Shown here piece after piece: positions 43,757 to 53,127 of a DNA stretch of 64,000 bases (the stretch's first letter is position 1; the number at the start of each line of letters is the position of its first letter). The position numbers and the translations under genes were made by a program. Source of the stretch: Methanosarcina horonobensis HB-1 = JCM 15518 (lineage in GTDB: Archaea > Halobacteriota > Methanosarcinia > Methanosarcinales > Methanosarcinaceae). Under the pieces are notes generated by a model. That model made no database searches, was not told the DNA's origin, and saw only the letters and a list, made by a program, of their open reading frames with translations. Location of the stretch: the NCBI RefSeq assembly GCF_000970285.1, contig NZ_CP009516.1, positions 310,001 to 374,000 on the forward strand, read 5' to 3'.

Positions 43757-45142
43757 TTAGAGCCCGTAGTTTTCGGTCTTGAAAACTGCAACTTCCTGCT
43801 TGAATTTGGTCAGGTTGTCACTCATGAACTTGTCAGCATCGTCGGTAAGGGCTTCAAGGTCGGCTTTAACCTTTGCAAGAGCATTGGTTTCGAACCTTGT
43901 GAGTCTCAGCTTGCCGGAGTTGATACCTTCTTCGACAATTTTGCAGCACTCGATTGCAGCTGCCTTTGCACGGAGGTAGTTGTTGCTTCCGTTCTTTGCA
44001 ATTGCCTGTCCGACCTTGTAGGCGTTGTCGTAGGCGAGGACATATCCCTGTGGGTCTCTGTATTTGTCAGAGAGTGTGAGGATGTCCCTGAGGTCCTTTG
44101 CCTTTCCGAGTTTCAGAGAGGTGTTCATCATTGCACAGTCGTATGCAAGAGTCTCGGACCAGCACTGAACGGTGGTACCACCGAATTCACCGTGGTATTC
44201 AACGGACTCGTTGGACCAGAGGTCACAGCACTGCATTGTCAGGTTACCCATCAGGTCAGAGTGGGCACAGGTTGAGGTCTTACCTTCCTGAGCAATTGGC
44301 ACACCAGCTATGGATTTTATGATGGTGTTTTCGTATCCACAGTCCTTTCCAGGGCCGGTTGCACCGGATTCATATGCACAGAGGGATCTTCCTGCAGAGA
44401 TTGCCCTTGCAACGATTGCGGTTGTGTGGGCAAGGTTCTTGTCAAGGAGACCGCCTGCGATGAACATTGCAGTGTTTGCCTGGGCACAGTCTGTGTCACC
44501 GGCTGCAACTACGCCGTTCTTCTTTGCAATGTCTGCAATGTCGGACCAGACCATTTCCATGTCCATGCTGCCGAGCACACCGATACCGAAGAGGATACCT
44601 GCAGTGTCGTTCCTGAGGATGGAGTAGTCGAATACTTCCTTACCACCCATTGATTCAACGGAAAGCAGGTCTGCACCGTTCTGGGCACACTGTTCGAATG
44701 CTTCCATAAAGGTGCTGTACTTGTCTCCTCTGAGCTGGAGGTAGTCACGGTCTTCACGGATGTCACCGATTGTGTGGCGGAGGGCGCACTTTATGCCGTA
44801 TTCATCGTGGTATTCTTCCATGATGGTCTTCTGGGCGTGTGCAACAGCGCCTCCCCAGTCGGGGTTGTTGGACATCTGTTCGACGTGTTCGGTTTCGAGT
44901 ACGATGGAGGGTGCACCGATCTGGACCATTCTTGCCATTGCGTCGGTGGTGATCCTCTCGTATTCCTTTACGAGTTTTTCTTTGGACTTGCCTGCCTGAG
45001 GTCTGGGGGCGTAGTTCAGTTCAGGAGTGGTGTATCCTGCACCGATCTCGAGGCCAAGTCCTGCCTTTACTGGGAATTTTGAGTTCCCGAAAAGCATGTC
45101 GTCTGCCTTAGCGTAAGCCATTGAAGTGTATTTCTTTACCAT
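43757..45142 (-). CDS. mtaB: Methanol:corrinoid methyltransferase MtaB
   Basis: 461 residues. A zinc enzyme that activates methanol and methylates the Co(I) corrinoid bound to MtaC. Cys219 (GDTDCAQANT) and Cys268 (GKDCGYEN) sit one position before the M. barkeri zinc ligands Cys220 and Cys269, so the active site is intact. TIM-barrel protein, soluble. It starts 14 bp after the mtaC stop and forms the mtaCB operon, with the AceTr transporter gene following. Codon use is biased toward C-ending codons, as in highly expressed genes. Regulated, by analogy with M. acetivorans mtaCB2, through MsrD and MsrE. Confidence 0.97.
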   Translation of the reverse strand: MVKKYTSMAYAKADDMLFGNSKFPVKAGLGLEIGAGYTTPELNYAPRPQAGKSKEKLVKEYERITTDAMARMVQIGAPSIVLETEHVEQMSNNPDWGGAVAHAQKTIMEEYHDEYGIKCALRHTIGDIREDRDYLQLRGDKYSTFMEAFEQCAQNGADLLSVESMGGKEVFDYSILRNDTAGILFGIGVLGSMDMEMVWSDIADIAKKNGVVAAGDTDCAQANTAMFIAGGLLDKNLAHTTAIVARAISAGRSLCAYESGATGPGKDCGYENTIIKSIAGVPIAQEGKTSTCAHSDLMGNLTMQCCDLWSNESVEYHGEFGGTTVQCWSETLAYDCAMMNTSLKLGKAKDLRDILTLSDKYRDPQGYVLAYDNAYKVGQAIAKNGSNNYLRAKAAAIECCKIVEEGINSGKLRLTRFETNALAKVKADLEALTDDADKFMSDNLTKFKQEVAVFKTENYGL

Positions 45143-45156
45143 TTTGCTCCCTCCGA

Positions 45157-45933
45157 TTAGTGCTTGTGGAATTCCTCTCTTAATTTCTCAATGTCGTCTC
45201 CGCTGGCAACGATTGCGTCAGCAATCTTTACAGCGTCTGAAGCTTCTTCACCATAAACTCCGAGGTCATACTGTGCAACGAAGTCCTGGTTCACAGCACC
45301 GCCACCACATGCGAAGGGCAGTTTTATTCCCTTTTCAAGGAGTTTGTCGTTGATTTCCTTGAATGCATACATGGTGGTTGTCATGAGAGCAGTACCTGTA
45401 AGCAGTATGGGTTTCTCTTTTACAACAGCTGCAATGACTTCATCAACAGGGACATCTCTGCCCAGGTCAGTTACGTCATAGCCGGCTGCTCTCAGGAGGG
45501 CAGCAACAATGTTCTTTCCGATGTCATGCACGTCACCTTCTGCAACATGGCAGACGACCTTGCCCTTGGGTTCAGGTACTTCGGTGGTCTGGGTCTTGCA
45601 GTAATCAATACCATTCAGCATGGCATCAGCAGACATCATTACATTGGGGAGGAAAATGATACCTTCGTCGTAGAGCTGGGATACAACTCCCATACCTACC
45701 ATCAGGGCATCGTTGATAAGATCGATTGGTTTCTTGCCTGCGTCGATTGCGGCTTTAAGGGCGTCAACAACATCGTCTTCTTCTCCCTCGTAGATTGCTT
45801 TTGCAATCGGGTAGATGAGTTCATCCTTCGGGTAAAGCTCTTCTGCTGCTTCGTCAGGGGTCATTTCCTTTTCGAGGGCGACGTTGTAGCGTACTAATAT
45901 GCCATCGATGTCTTCCAGTTTAAAATCCAACAT
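45157..45933 (-). CDS. mtaC: Methanol corrinoid protein MtaC
   Basis: 258 residues. N-terminal helical cap domain (residues about 30-110) and C-terminal B12-binding Rossmann domain with EGDVHDIGKNIVAALLRAAG; His136 is the lower axial cobalt ligand, the same number as in M. barkeri. GGTALMTTTMYAFKEIN-type loop (TGTALMTTTMYAF) and CGGGAVNQDF complete the corrinoid pocket. It carries the methyl group between MtaB and MtaA. GGAGG lies seven bases before ATG 45933. First gene of the mtaCB operon, preceded by a long leader region. Confidence 0.97.
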   Translation of the reverse strand: MLDFKLEDIDGILVRYNVALEKEMTPDEAAEELYPKDELIYPIAKAIYEGEEDDVVDALKAAIDAGKKPIDLINDALMVGMGVVSQLYDEGIIFLPNVMMSADAMLNGIDYCKTQTTEVPEPKGKVVCHVAEGDVHDIGKNIVAALLRAAGYDVTDLGRDVPVDEVIAAVVKEKPILLTGTALMTTTMYAFKEINDKLLEKGIKLPFACGGGAVNQDFVAQYDLGVYGEEASDAVKIADAIVASGDDIEKLREEFHKH

Positions 45934-47032
45934 ATTTTAACCTCCATTTAATAACGAAGAGATCTCGGATTGCTCAGATCTTCGATCCTGCAAGTTGAAT
46001 TTTCCTGAACTTTCAGGTATTTCTTCCGAAATACTGTCTGAAACAATGCAAACGAATTCGAAAACCTCCAGATCGAATTCTTTCCATTGTGGGGGTATGG
46101 ATAACCTCTTGGTGGTATACTGGTTGCACATCAATTAGTGCTGAATTACGGTCAATTTCCCGTTTTTCAGGCTCATCAGGAATATTACTGTTTCCTGGGG
46201 TTCAGGATCATGCAATTCCTGCTTTCATGTGCCTTTTGACCTTTTCTTCCCAGTTAACTAATGAAAGGTGTACTCCCTTTACTATTCGGGAATTCACTTG
46301 CAGATGACAGTTGGATTTACTGGAATATACCTTCATCTGTGCTAATTTTTGCGAAGCTATAATTTTATAATTAGGACGTCAATTTTCTCGGCAAATGATT
46401 TTATAAAAAAGAGTAGTTTTTTTGATTTCATTAATCTAATCAATGGCATCAAAATTTATCAAGCAATTATCCTCTTTTCAGGGATATCTCTCAGTGCAAA
46501 TATTGAAGAAATACTGACATTTATTTGAGCTAGGGAGGTTGTCAAGTGGATTTGTTTTATCTGGAATTCTTCATAAGGCAAAATATGATACATCAGGGCT
46601 TTTTCTTAAGAGCATGCAAGTGAAGTTAACATGTTCAATTACTTTCCTGTATTTTTTTCGGATTTTTATTCTCTTCTTAATATATAAGAGGATCTTTTGA
46701 AGTCCCTTGCTTTAAATTGTCCCTGAATCCGGTTAAATCTTATTTTTTTGCCTTCTTTCTGCCGTTTTTAAAAATGTGGCCGAACTTTTTCCCTGGTAAG
46801 TTATTGTTCCTCTGTTTTTAATTTCTTATTATGCTAACTTATTGAATATTTTCTATATATTTGTTTCCATCCCGGGTCCAGGTTACTCAGGAGGCTGAAA
46901 GAGTACTTTACCTCTCTATATGAAAGGTCTCTCTTCGGGCAAGGATCGAGGACAATTTTATCTTATATAAGGTTTTTGTATGTCAGGTCACAGCTTTCCT
47001 GAACCGGAAACATGCTTCCTTCAGAAGTTCCT
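45934..47032. other. Long leader/intergenic region upstream of mtaC
   Basis: 1.1 kb between the mtaC start and the stop of a G3E GTPase, both leftward. TATA-like elements for leftward transcription are AGGTATATTCC (46322-46332 reversed) and TATAAAATTATAG (46358-46370 reversed). Methanol methyltransferase operons are known to have long 5' untranslated leaders, so much of the first 400 bp may be transcribed. No tRNA-like or riboswitch fold is recognised. Confidence 0.55.
45937..46131 (-). other. Possible leader reading frame ahead of mtaC
   Basis: 64 codons from ATG 46131 (MCNQYTTKRLSIPPQWKEF at the start, ISSLLNGG at the end). The stop TAA lies three bases before mtaC, and the last two Gly codons (GGA GGT) form the mtaC ribosome-binding site. 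No ribosome-binding site precedes it. It could couple leader translation to mtaC or be chance. Confidence 0.25.
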
Positions 47033-48124
47033 CTACTTAAAGGGATTTATTGTGACCTGACCGTATCCGTGGCTGTTTTTTTCCGCTTTTTTATATGAAA
47101 GCTGCCTGTCCTCCAGCTGTCCGCTTACCGTTGTGTCCACAGCCTTAACAAGTTCTTCCCTGGGTACGGACGTTACCGCAGAGAGCACCTTTATCCTTGA
47201 TCGGGAATTCCTTCCTTTTTTAAGGACTTCAATCTCATATCTTTCATACGCCGAAGTCACACTTCCTTTTACAAGATTTCCTTTGTGTGCAAAGGAGAGT
47301 TTGATATGCCCTGTAAAGTCAGGGTTCAGCCCTGTTACCCTGCTTCTTATACTATCCAGAATCTGCCCGGATACAGAGATCGCCGTTTCAAGAGGTATTT
47401 CCTTTGAGGTTATCTCGAATTCGGTTGAGTAAGTTGAAACTCCGGACATTTCAATTGAGTTTCTCGTTTCAATTGAGTTCCTTATCTTTACTGAGTTTCT
47501 CACTTCAAGAGCAATTTTACTCTGGCTATTTCCGTTGACCAGCCCGAACAGTTTGTCCAGATCCTCACCTCCTTGCCTGGCTGAAAAATGAACTATCCTC
47601 GCTTTCGAGTTCAATTTGCGCAGAAACAGGCATATCTCAAAAAGTTTTTCTGGCTCTATAAGGTCTACTTTGTTAATGCCCAGAATCTCGGCATCCTCTA
47701 TCTGGTTTCTAACGAAATTCTGCAAATCTCCCGTATCCTGGCTCAGGCGGCAGGGATCCACAAGACTTACAATCGGGGCAAATGTGATCTCCGGGATATT
47801 CATGCTCTGTATATTGTTTTTAATCTGTCTTGGGAAGGCTATCCCTGTAGGCTCTATTATAATAGTATCCGGGCTGTAAGAGGACATAAGACTTCTCAGG
47901 GTATACTCCATACTGATTCTCAGGGTACAGCAAACGCACCCGCTTGTAATTTCCCTGGTTTCTATTCCGCCTGCTGAAATAGCATCCCCATCTATCCCTA
48001 TTTCTCCTATCTCGTTGACAATGATTGCTGTCCTCTGTCCCTGTGTTCCAAGGTGTTCCACCAGCTTTCTTATTGTTGTTGTTTTCCCGCTTCCAAGAAA
48101 TCCACCTATTATTATACACTTCAT
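47033..48124 (-). CDS. G3E GTPase, CobW family (no His tail)
   Basis: 363 residues. Walker A IIGGFLGSGKTTTIRKLVEH (residues 4-23), the CobW metal motif GCVCCTLRIS near residues 62-71, IIEPTGIAFP, and the base motif NKVD near 155. A short tandem run RNSVKIRNSIETRNSIE (about residues 211-227) interrupts the linker to the C-terminal domain. CobW-type GTPases deliver metals or handle cofactors; members act with cobalamin, nitrile hydratase and zinc proteins. It lies upstream of mtaC on the same strand, 1.1 kb away. It is the most divergent of the three in this window and lacks the His-rich tail of the other two. Confidence 0.88.
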   Translation of the reverse strand: MKCIIIGGFLGSGKTTTIRKLVEHLGTQGQRTAIIVNEIGEIGIDGDAISAGGIETREITSGCVCCTLRISMEYTLRSLMSSYSPDTIIIEPTGIAFPRQIKNNIQSMNIPEITFAPIVSLVDPCRLSQDTGDLQNFVRNQIEDAEILGINKVDLIEPEKLFEICLFLRKLNSKARIVHFSARQGGEDLDKLFGLVNGNSQSKIALEVRNSVKIRNSIETRNSIEMSGVSTYSTEFEITSKEIPLETAISVSGQILDSIRSRVTGLNPDFTGHIKLSFAHKGNLVKGSVTSAYERYEIEVLKKGRNSRSRIKVLSAVTSVPREELVKAVDTTVSGQLEDRQLSYKKAEKNSHGYGQVTINPFK

Positions 48125-48710
48125 AGCTCTGTTGCCCTCCGCAAGATTTTTTTCTTGATTGAAATCCAGCCAAACCTGTCCCTCAGACTGACATTTGCAG
48201 CAGTTCTGTTCTGTCTGCTGGTTTCCTCAGGTCGGGACACTGCCCCTGTTCCTGCCCGGAAGATTTCAGCAGAACCGGAGCATTCCCTTTTTTTCGCTTC
48301 AGGTTTTACGGCTTCTCTTTAACCCTTGAAATGGCAAAAAAGAGTATGAGAAGTGTTCTTTTCACCTGAGGTTTCGTGTTCAGATACTCTTTTGAGAGGT
48401 GACTTAAGGTTTAGAGTATCTTGCAGTCTCTTTTTCCGGTTCTGGCTGACAAACTCACGGCAAATGGCAAAACCGGAGTCTGCGCTTTTCCGGAGTTTTC
48501 CTGGATGTAGATTTCCTCTCTGAAAGGCTATTAAATGGCAAATCTATGCCTTTCCGGAAAAGTGTTGCAAGTTTAACTCACTTCTGGGGAATATGACAAC
48601 AATGCCCGGAGAGGGAAGGGCACTGTTATCAGCGTGACTTTCCGTCTTTTTGTGTCTTTTTCTCTCTTTTTCGGCTCCCTTTTTCCTTATTCACGATTCT
48701 ATTCTTCTAT
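48125..48710. other. Intergenic stretch with three TTTGCCATTT boxes
   Basis: About 590 bp upstream of the G3E GTPase (leftward) and downstream of the broken chaperonin. It holds three copies of a 10-bp box described separately. No gene is seen. Confidence 0.5.
48329..48542 (-). repeat. Three copies of TTTGCCATTT
   Basis: On the plus strand AAATGGCAAA occurs at 48329-48338, 48462-48471 and 48533-48542, all upstream of the leftward G3E GTPase gene. I found no other exact copy in the window by eye. Possible operator set. Confidence 0.4.
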
Positions 48711-50319
48711 TTACTTCTTTGGAACAATTTCATCTATCCTTAACACATTCCTTGCCGTCTCAGTTCCTGCGATAATTGCCAGCGTTTTTACTGTTGCCGA
48801 ATCGTAAACTTTCTTTCCTTTGTCCGTTACCTTTCCTGAAAGGTCTATCCTTGCCTCTACCCCTTTTGCATATGAGTTTCTCATCTGCGCCATTGCATCA
48901 ATCGAGTTCATCCCCATATTTCTTGCAAGAATAGTTGGGATTTTTTCGAGAGCCTCTGCATACGCCTGAACTGCCATCTGTCTTTTTCCTGTCTGTGTCG
49001 ATGCAAAGAGCCTTACCATATGCGCAAGTTCAAACTCAATTGCCCCTCCCCCGTTTACTATTCCTCTGTTTTTCAGGAGGAAAGCCGCATTATTGAGTGC
49101 ATCGTCAACAGCCTCTTCGACCTTATCAAGCCCATATTTCACAGGTTCCCAGATCAGGATAGTAGCTATTGCCTTTTCTTTCACGGTAACGAAAACAAAA
49201 TTTTCTCCGTTTTTCTTTTCTACTCTTATGCTGTCTGCTTTTCCGAGATCGCAGGGGTGAATCTCATCTTTCGGGCTCATCAGTGTAGTGTCTGTTGCTT
49301 CCGCAAGCTTTTCGAGGTCTTTCGTTTTCAGCTTCTTGAAAGCCAGAATATTATTGTCCCTCAGCAGAGTTTCAATATAGGGGATCAATATCTCCCTCGG
49401 AAAAGAGCACATTTGCTCCCGAATCAATTATTTTTCTGGCAATTTTCGCACACATCTGCTTTTTCTTTTCTTCAAAAAGGAGTGCAGTCTTCACGGAGTC
49501 CATTTTGAGGTTATGCTGTGGGTTTAAGTATCCGCTTTTAATCTTGAGGTCATAGTTCGTAATCAAAACCTTTAGGGTTTTCAAATTCGGCTGGCATGTC
49601 AACCCTTGCAGGATTTTCATCCATAATCAGGCCTTCCACTGCAACGATTTCAGGTCCGCCTTTCTTTTTGAGGACTTGATGTTCCTGTTCAGGTCGAGCC
49701 TTCCGGCCTGTTTTTCGTTGAGGTGGTTGATAACTTTCAGGACAATATCAGTTACGGCTTCTGCCTGATTCCTTTCAATCCCCTTTCCTGTTGCAGAGCA
49801 CATTATAGTAGTGCGTACATCCTCTTCAGATGCCTGCTTTATGCTGTACTGCAACATCTCGTAGGCTTTTTGCATGGCAAGTTCGTATCCTTCGATAACG
49901 ATTGTCGGATGCACTCCTGCCCTTATCAGTTTGACAGCGTTTTTTATGAGATTGCTTGCAAAAATCACGGCAGTTTTTGTTCCATCCCCGCATGCTTTGT
50001 CCATTGATTCGGCAAGCTTTTTAAGGGAAGTCACGAGCGGGTGAAGCACATCCATTTCTTTTAAGATGACTTTGCCGTCGCTCGTAACGAAAATATCCCC
50101 CACCGGGTTTACTATTATCTTGTTCATCCCTTTCGGTCCCAGGGATGAGCCAAGCAGCTCGTCAATCTCTATGGATGCCCTTTCAAGCTGGTCGATCAGC
50201 CCTTCTTCTTTTACCGGCTCATCAATGAGAATCTTGTCTCTTATTGTCCGTGCCAGTTTTGCCATTCCGTCCTGGCTTTCAAGGTTCGTGCTGCCCGGTA
50301 CTTTTAATTCGCTTGCCAT
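48711..50319 (-). pseudogene. Divergent group II chaperonin (Hsp60-5-like) broken by three frameshifts
   Basis: Three consecutive frames (50319-49627, 49620-49372, 49427-48711) align end to end with a thermosome subunit. The joins need one missing base near 49670-49675 (after NIK, before LKKKGG), one extra base near 49569-49570 (in NPK/VLITNY), and one extra base in GGGG at 49380-49383 (GDIDP/YIETLL). The net change is +1, and 1609 bp minus 1 gives 536 codons, a full-length chaperonin. The ATP-site motifs are altered even before the breaks: SDGKVILKEM for [10 protein letters not shown] and GDGTKTAVIF for [10 protein letters not shown]. acetivorans has a divergent Hsp60-5 at the equivalent place. 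The breaks may be real decay or sequencing errors in short homopolymers. Confidence 0.85.
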
Positions 50320-50598
50320 GTTTTTTCCTCATTTGCTGCGGTTTTGTGATTTTCTGCTGAGGTTCCTGCTGTTTTGACCTGCCGGAAGTCTTATTTCTGG
50401 CTAACATTCTGCTTTCTCCAAAATTTCCATCCGCAGCTCTAACATCTTTCATGTTTTTTTATCCGGTTTTTTCGAAGGCTAAAATTAAGAAATTCTGGAG
50501 ATTTTGCTGGTTTTTTGAGGGCCATATTGTTCTTCTGGAGGTTGCCTTTCTGGAGTTTTCTATTTTTTATTTCAACTGGAAATTTTTGAAAACTTTTG

Positions 50599-50925
50599 TT
50601 ATCGGATTATTTTCTCAACTGAGTGCTGAATATCTGATGATTCGGAGAGCTTTCCTGTACATTCCAGGTAAATATCAGGATTTGACATTGTAAGGTCCGC
50701 TTCTGCGAGCAGATCGGAATATCTTGAATCCTTACTTGTGTCTGTATATTCTATCGATCTCTGTGTGGAGTTTGATCCGTATTTCAAAGGACCTGCTTCA
50801 ATAACCGAATAACGAAATAGGAAGTTCTGAGAGGAATGGTTCAGTCCCTGTTTGTAGGCTGCAGGGTGTACAGGACTCGAATAAGACCTTCTCCCCTCAG
50901 GTTCCGGTACCTTCTGATGTCTCAT
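50599..50925 (-). CDS. Hypothetical small protein, 108 residues
   Basis: ATG 50925 is preceded by GAGGTG (50938-50933) at seven bases. Codon choice resembles neighbouring genes. The protein is polar (Ser, Glu, Asp, Tyr rich; for example SKDSRYSDLLAEADLTMSNP and ECTGKLSESSDIQHSVEKII) with no membrane segment, signal or recognised motif. It lies 280 bp upstream of the broken chaperonin on the same strand. It could be a lineage-specific gene or a remnant. Confidence 0.42.
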   Translation of the reverse strand: MRHQKVPEPEGRRSYSSPVHPAAYKQGLNHSSQNFLFRYSVIEAGPLKYGSNSTQRSIEYTDTSKDSRYSDLLAEADLTMSNPDIYLECTGKLSESSDIQHSVEKIIR

Positions 50926-51132
50926 CCATTTTCACCTCTTTTTCCAGAGTTTTGAGAAGGTTCCCATCTATTTTCTGCGGAAGTTGTTTGCGTTTTTCGG
51001 CCCAAATGTGTTTATATCTATTTGTATCTGCTTTTCGCTCTTGTTTTTTTGTGTTTTTTTCTTCCCAATGCCTTCTGCCGTTTTTAGTTCGCTTGCATTT
51101 AACAAGGCAAAGAATGCAGGAAATAGCGAGAA

Positions 51133-51179
51133 CTCTCTTTTAATGATAAATTAAGAGAGGATGAGCCAGAAGCCCATCC
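51133..51179 (-). terminator. Double hairpin after mtsF
   Basis: On the minus strand GGATGGGC-TTCTG-GCTCATCC (51179-51159) forms an 8-bp stem with one wobble. It is followed by CTCTCTT...AAGAGAG (51158-51133). The first hairpin begins about 50 bp past the mtsF stop. Confidence 0.55.
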
Positions 51180-51231
51180 TGTACCTGACAAGCCATTCTT
51201 GTTTTTTTCACTATGGCTTCAGCGGGTGAGT

Positions 51232-53127
51232 TTATCCGATAATTTTCTTGTAGATCTCGGGACCCTTTTCTGCTACTGTGTAGGTCTGGGCAGTAATCGC
51301 ATCGCAGGGTGCTCCTGGCGGCACTTCACAGCCTGTTGCGATTGCATACTTGGACTGCATGCCGTTCTCCTTGAGGGTATTCAGGACACTTTCCTGCAGG
51401 GCAATGGTGTCTGCCTTCATCTTCTGAATGCCTTCAGGGCTGTTGTCAAGGAATACAACCGGGCTGACTTCACCGGCAAACATCGTCTTCTTGCCGTAAG
51501 TATTGATCAGGTACTTGTGGTCTCTGGAACCCTTGTTAACTTCATCCGGATAGAAGGTGTAGCTGTAGTACTTTGTATCCCATTTATGGATAAGGTCCCA
51601 GTGCGGGGCATCGGAGCAGTTGTGAATGACTGTCGGCTTGTTGTACTTCTTGTACAGCGGGGCGATCCTGTTCTGCATGATCTGGCCTTCGGATTTCATG
51701 TACTCGTCAGCGCTAAGGATGACGTTGTTGGTCCAGAGGGTTACCATACAGAGATTGTCAGGCTGGGCTTCTTCGAACATACCCTTCATTATTTCTTCTA
51801 CATAGGTTGCGGTCTTGTCAAGAGCCTTGAGAACAACATCGGGGTTTGTCCTGAGGTCTGAGAGTACACGGGTTGCTCCCATGATCTGGGTAAGGGCAAC
51901 CATTGGACCTTCTATAAGGGCGGTCATGGGTGCGCCAAGGGCATGTGCCTTTTCGGTTGCAAGCTTGTTGCCCTGGATCAGGTTATAGGCACGGGTGCCT
52001 TCCTTTATTTCTGGAACCTCAAGCTTCTCGTAGTCTTCAAGGTGGCCGGTTGCTGCAGGTGTGTCTTCTTCAGGGTACCTGACGGTTGCACCGAAGTCCG
52101 CTGCGTCAACACAAAGGTCGGTCAGGCCGACGAAGGTGTCCATATTGAAGTATTTGATACCTGCTTCGACACAGTCTGCGTACTTCTCTGCCCTGGTTGA
52201 ATAGTCCTTATAGGAACAGGGGACGAACTTCCTTGATACGCCGCAGGCAAGAGTCGCAATTGGAAGCCTGTCAACCTTCTTGTCTTCAAATGATGCGGAG
52301 AACCTTTCTGCCTTGGTCATGGTTTCCTTGAATTTCGGAACTACGGAGTCAAACTCTGCCTTCACTTTCTCAGCGGTCACCAGGCCGACATCGATCTTTT
52401 CCCTGCTGCCTTTCTGTGCGAGGGATTCTTTGTACTTCATCTTGCTTGCTGCAATTGCCGAGTCGCTCCAGATATCGGCAGGAAGTTCGCTTACAAGGGA
52501 AGTAAGAGTCTCGACTGCAGTGCTTGCATCAAGGGCTGTTCCGTCTGCGCCTATGCTGTCAGCAAAGGTCTGAGAAACGGGTGCACCGCCGACCATGACA
52601 ATGAGGGAGTCTCTGATTCCGTCTTCCTGGAGCTGCTCAATAACAGTTTCCATGCCGCTCATTGTTGTGGTCATAAGTGTGCTCATCGAGATTGCAGTCG
52701 CCTTCTTCTCTTTTGCAGCTTCTGCGAACTTATCAAGAGGTACATCACAGCCGAGGTCGATCATATTGAAGCCGGCAGCAGTCATCATGGTTTTGACAAG
52801 GTTTTTCCCAATGTCGTGCACGTCTCCTTCAACGGTACCGATGATAACATTCCTGGGGGCAGAGGTTTCGTCTACTTTAATGTAAGGAGTAAGGATGTCC
52901 ATCCCGGCATACATCGCATCTGCTGCGAGCAGAAGGCTGGGGACGAAGGCTTCTCCTTTCTCGTACATATCACTGATAATCTTCATACCCTTTGCAAGGC
53001 CTTCAACGATTGCTTCATATGCATCGAGGCTCTCATCAAGGGCTTTCTGTGCGAATTCTTCTGCAAGTTCGTCGTCACCTTCAACGACAGCATCAGCTAA
53101 AGCGTTCAAAATATCTTCTTTTGCCAT
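51232..53127 (-). CDS. mtsF: Fused corrinoid/methyltransferase, methyl-sulfide type
   Basis: 631 residues, two parts. Residues 1-215: corrinoid protein like MtaC, with GTVEGDVHDIGKNLVKTMM and axial His104, and SMSTLMTTTMSGMETVI. Residues about 270-631: MtbA/MtaA-like uroporphyrinogen-decarboxylase fold with zinc ligands His502, Cys504 (VIHNCSD) and Cys600 (ATGCEVPP). A single protein thus both receives a methyl group and passes it to coenzyme M. M. acetivorans MtsD, MtsF and MtsH are such fusions and act in dimethyl sulfide and methanethiol metabolism; by synteny this is MtsF. GGAGA precedes ATG 53127. Divergent from msrC, which regulates it in M. acetivorans as I recall. Confidence 0.93.
   Translation of the reverse strand: MAKEDILNALADAVVEGDDELAEEFAQKALDESLDAYEAIVEGLAKGMKIISDMYEKGEAFVPSLLLAADAMYAGMDILTPYIKVDETSAPRNVIIGTVEGDVHDIGKNLVKTMMTAAGFNMIDLGCDVPLDKFAEAAKEKKATAISMSTLMTTTMSGMETVIEQLQEDGIRDSLIVMVGGAPVSQTFADSIGADGTALDASTAVETLTSLVSELPADIWSDSAIAASKMKYKESLAQKGSREKIDVGLVTAEKVKAEFDSVVPKFKETMTKAERFSASFEDKKVDRLPIATLACGVSRKFVPCSYKDYSTRAEKYADCVEAGIKYFNMDTFVGLTDLCVDAADFGATVRYPEEDTPAATGHLEDYEKLEVPEIKEGTRAYNLIQGNKLATEKAHALGAPMTALIEGPMVALTQIMGATRVLSDLRTNPDVVLKALDKTATYVEEIMKGMFEEAQPDNLCMVTLWTNNVILSADEYMKSEGQIMQNRIAPLYKKYNKPTVIHNCSDAPHWDLIHKWDTKYYSYTFYPDEVNKGSRDHKYLINTYGKKTMFAGEVSPVVFLDNSPEGIQKMKADTIALQESVLNTLKENGMQSKYAIATGCEVPPGAPCDAITAQTYTVAEKGPEIYKKIIG

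Larger units (their letters stand above)
50320..51231. other. Region between the broken chaperonin and mtsF
   Basis: About 900 bp. It contains the 108-residue frame at 50599-50925 and the mtsF terminator hairpins at 51133-51179. 50380-50598 and 50940-51130 are T-rich and show no gene. Confidence 0.5.

Noticed and set aside
45934-47032. Cobalamin riboswitch in the mtaC leader
   Set aside because: I see no B12-box-like sequence or expected pairing; archaeal methyltransferase leaders are long without it.
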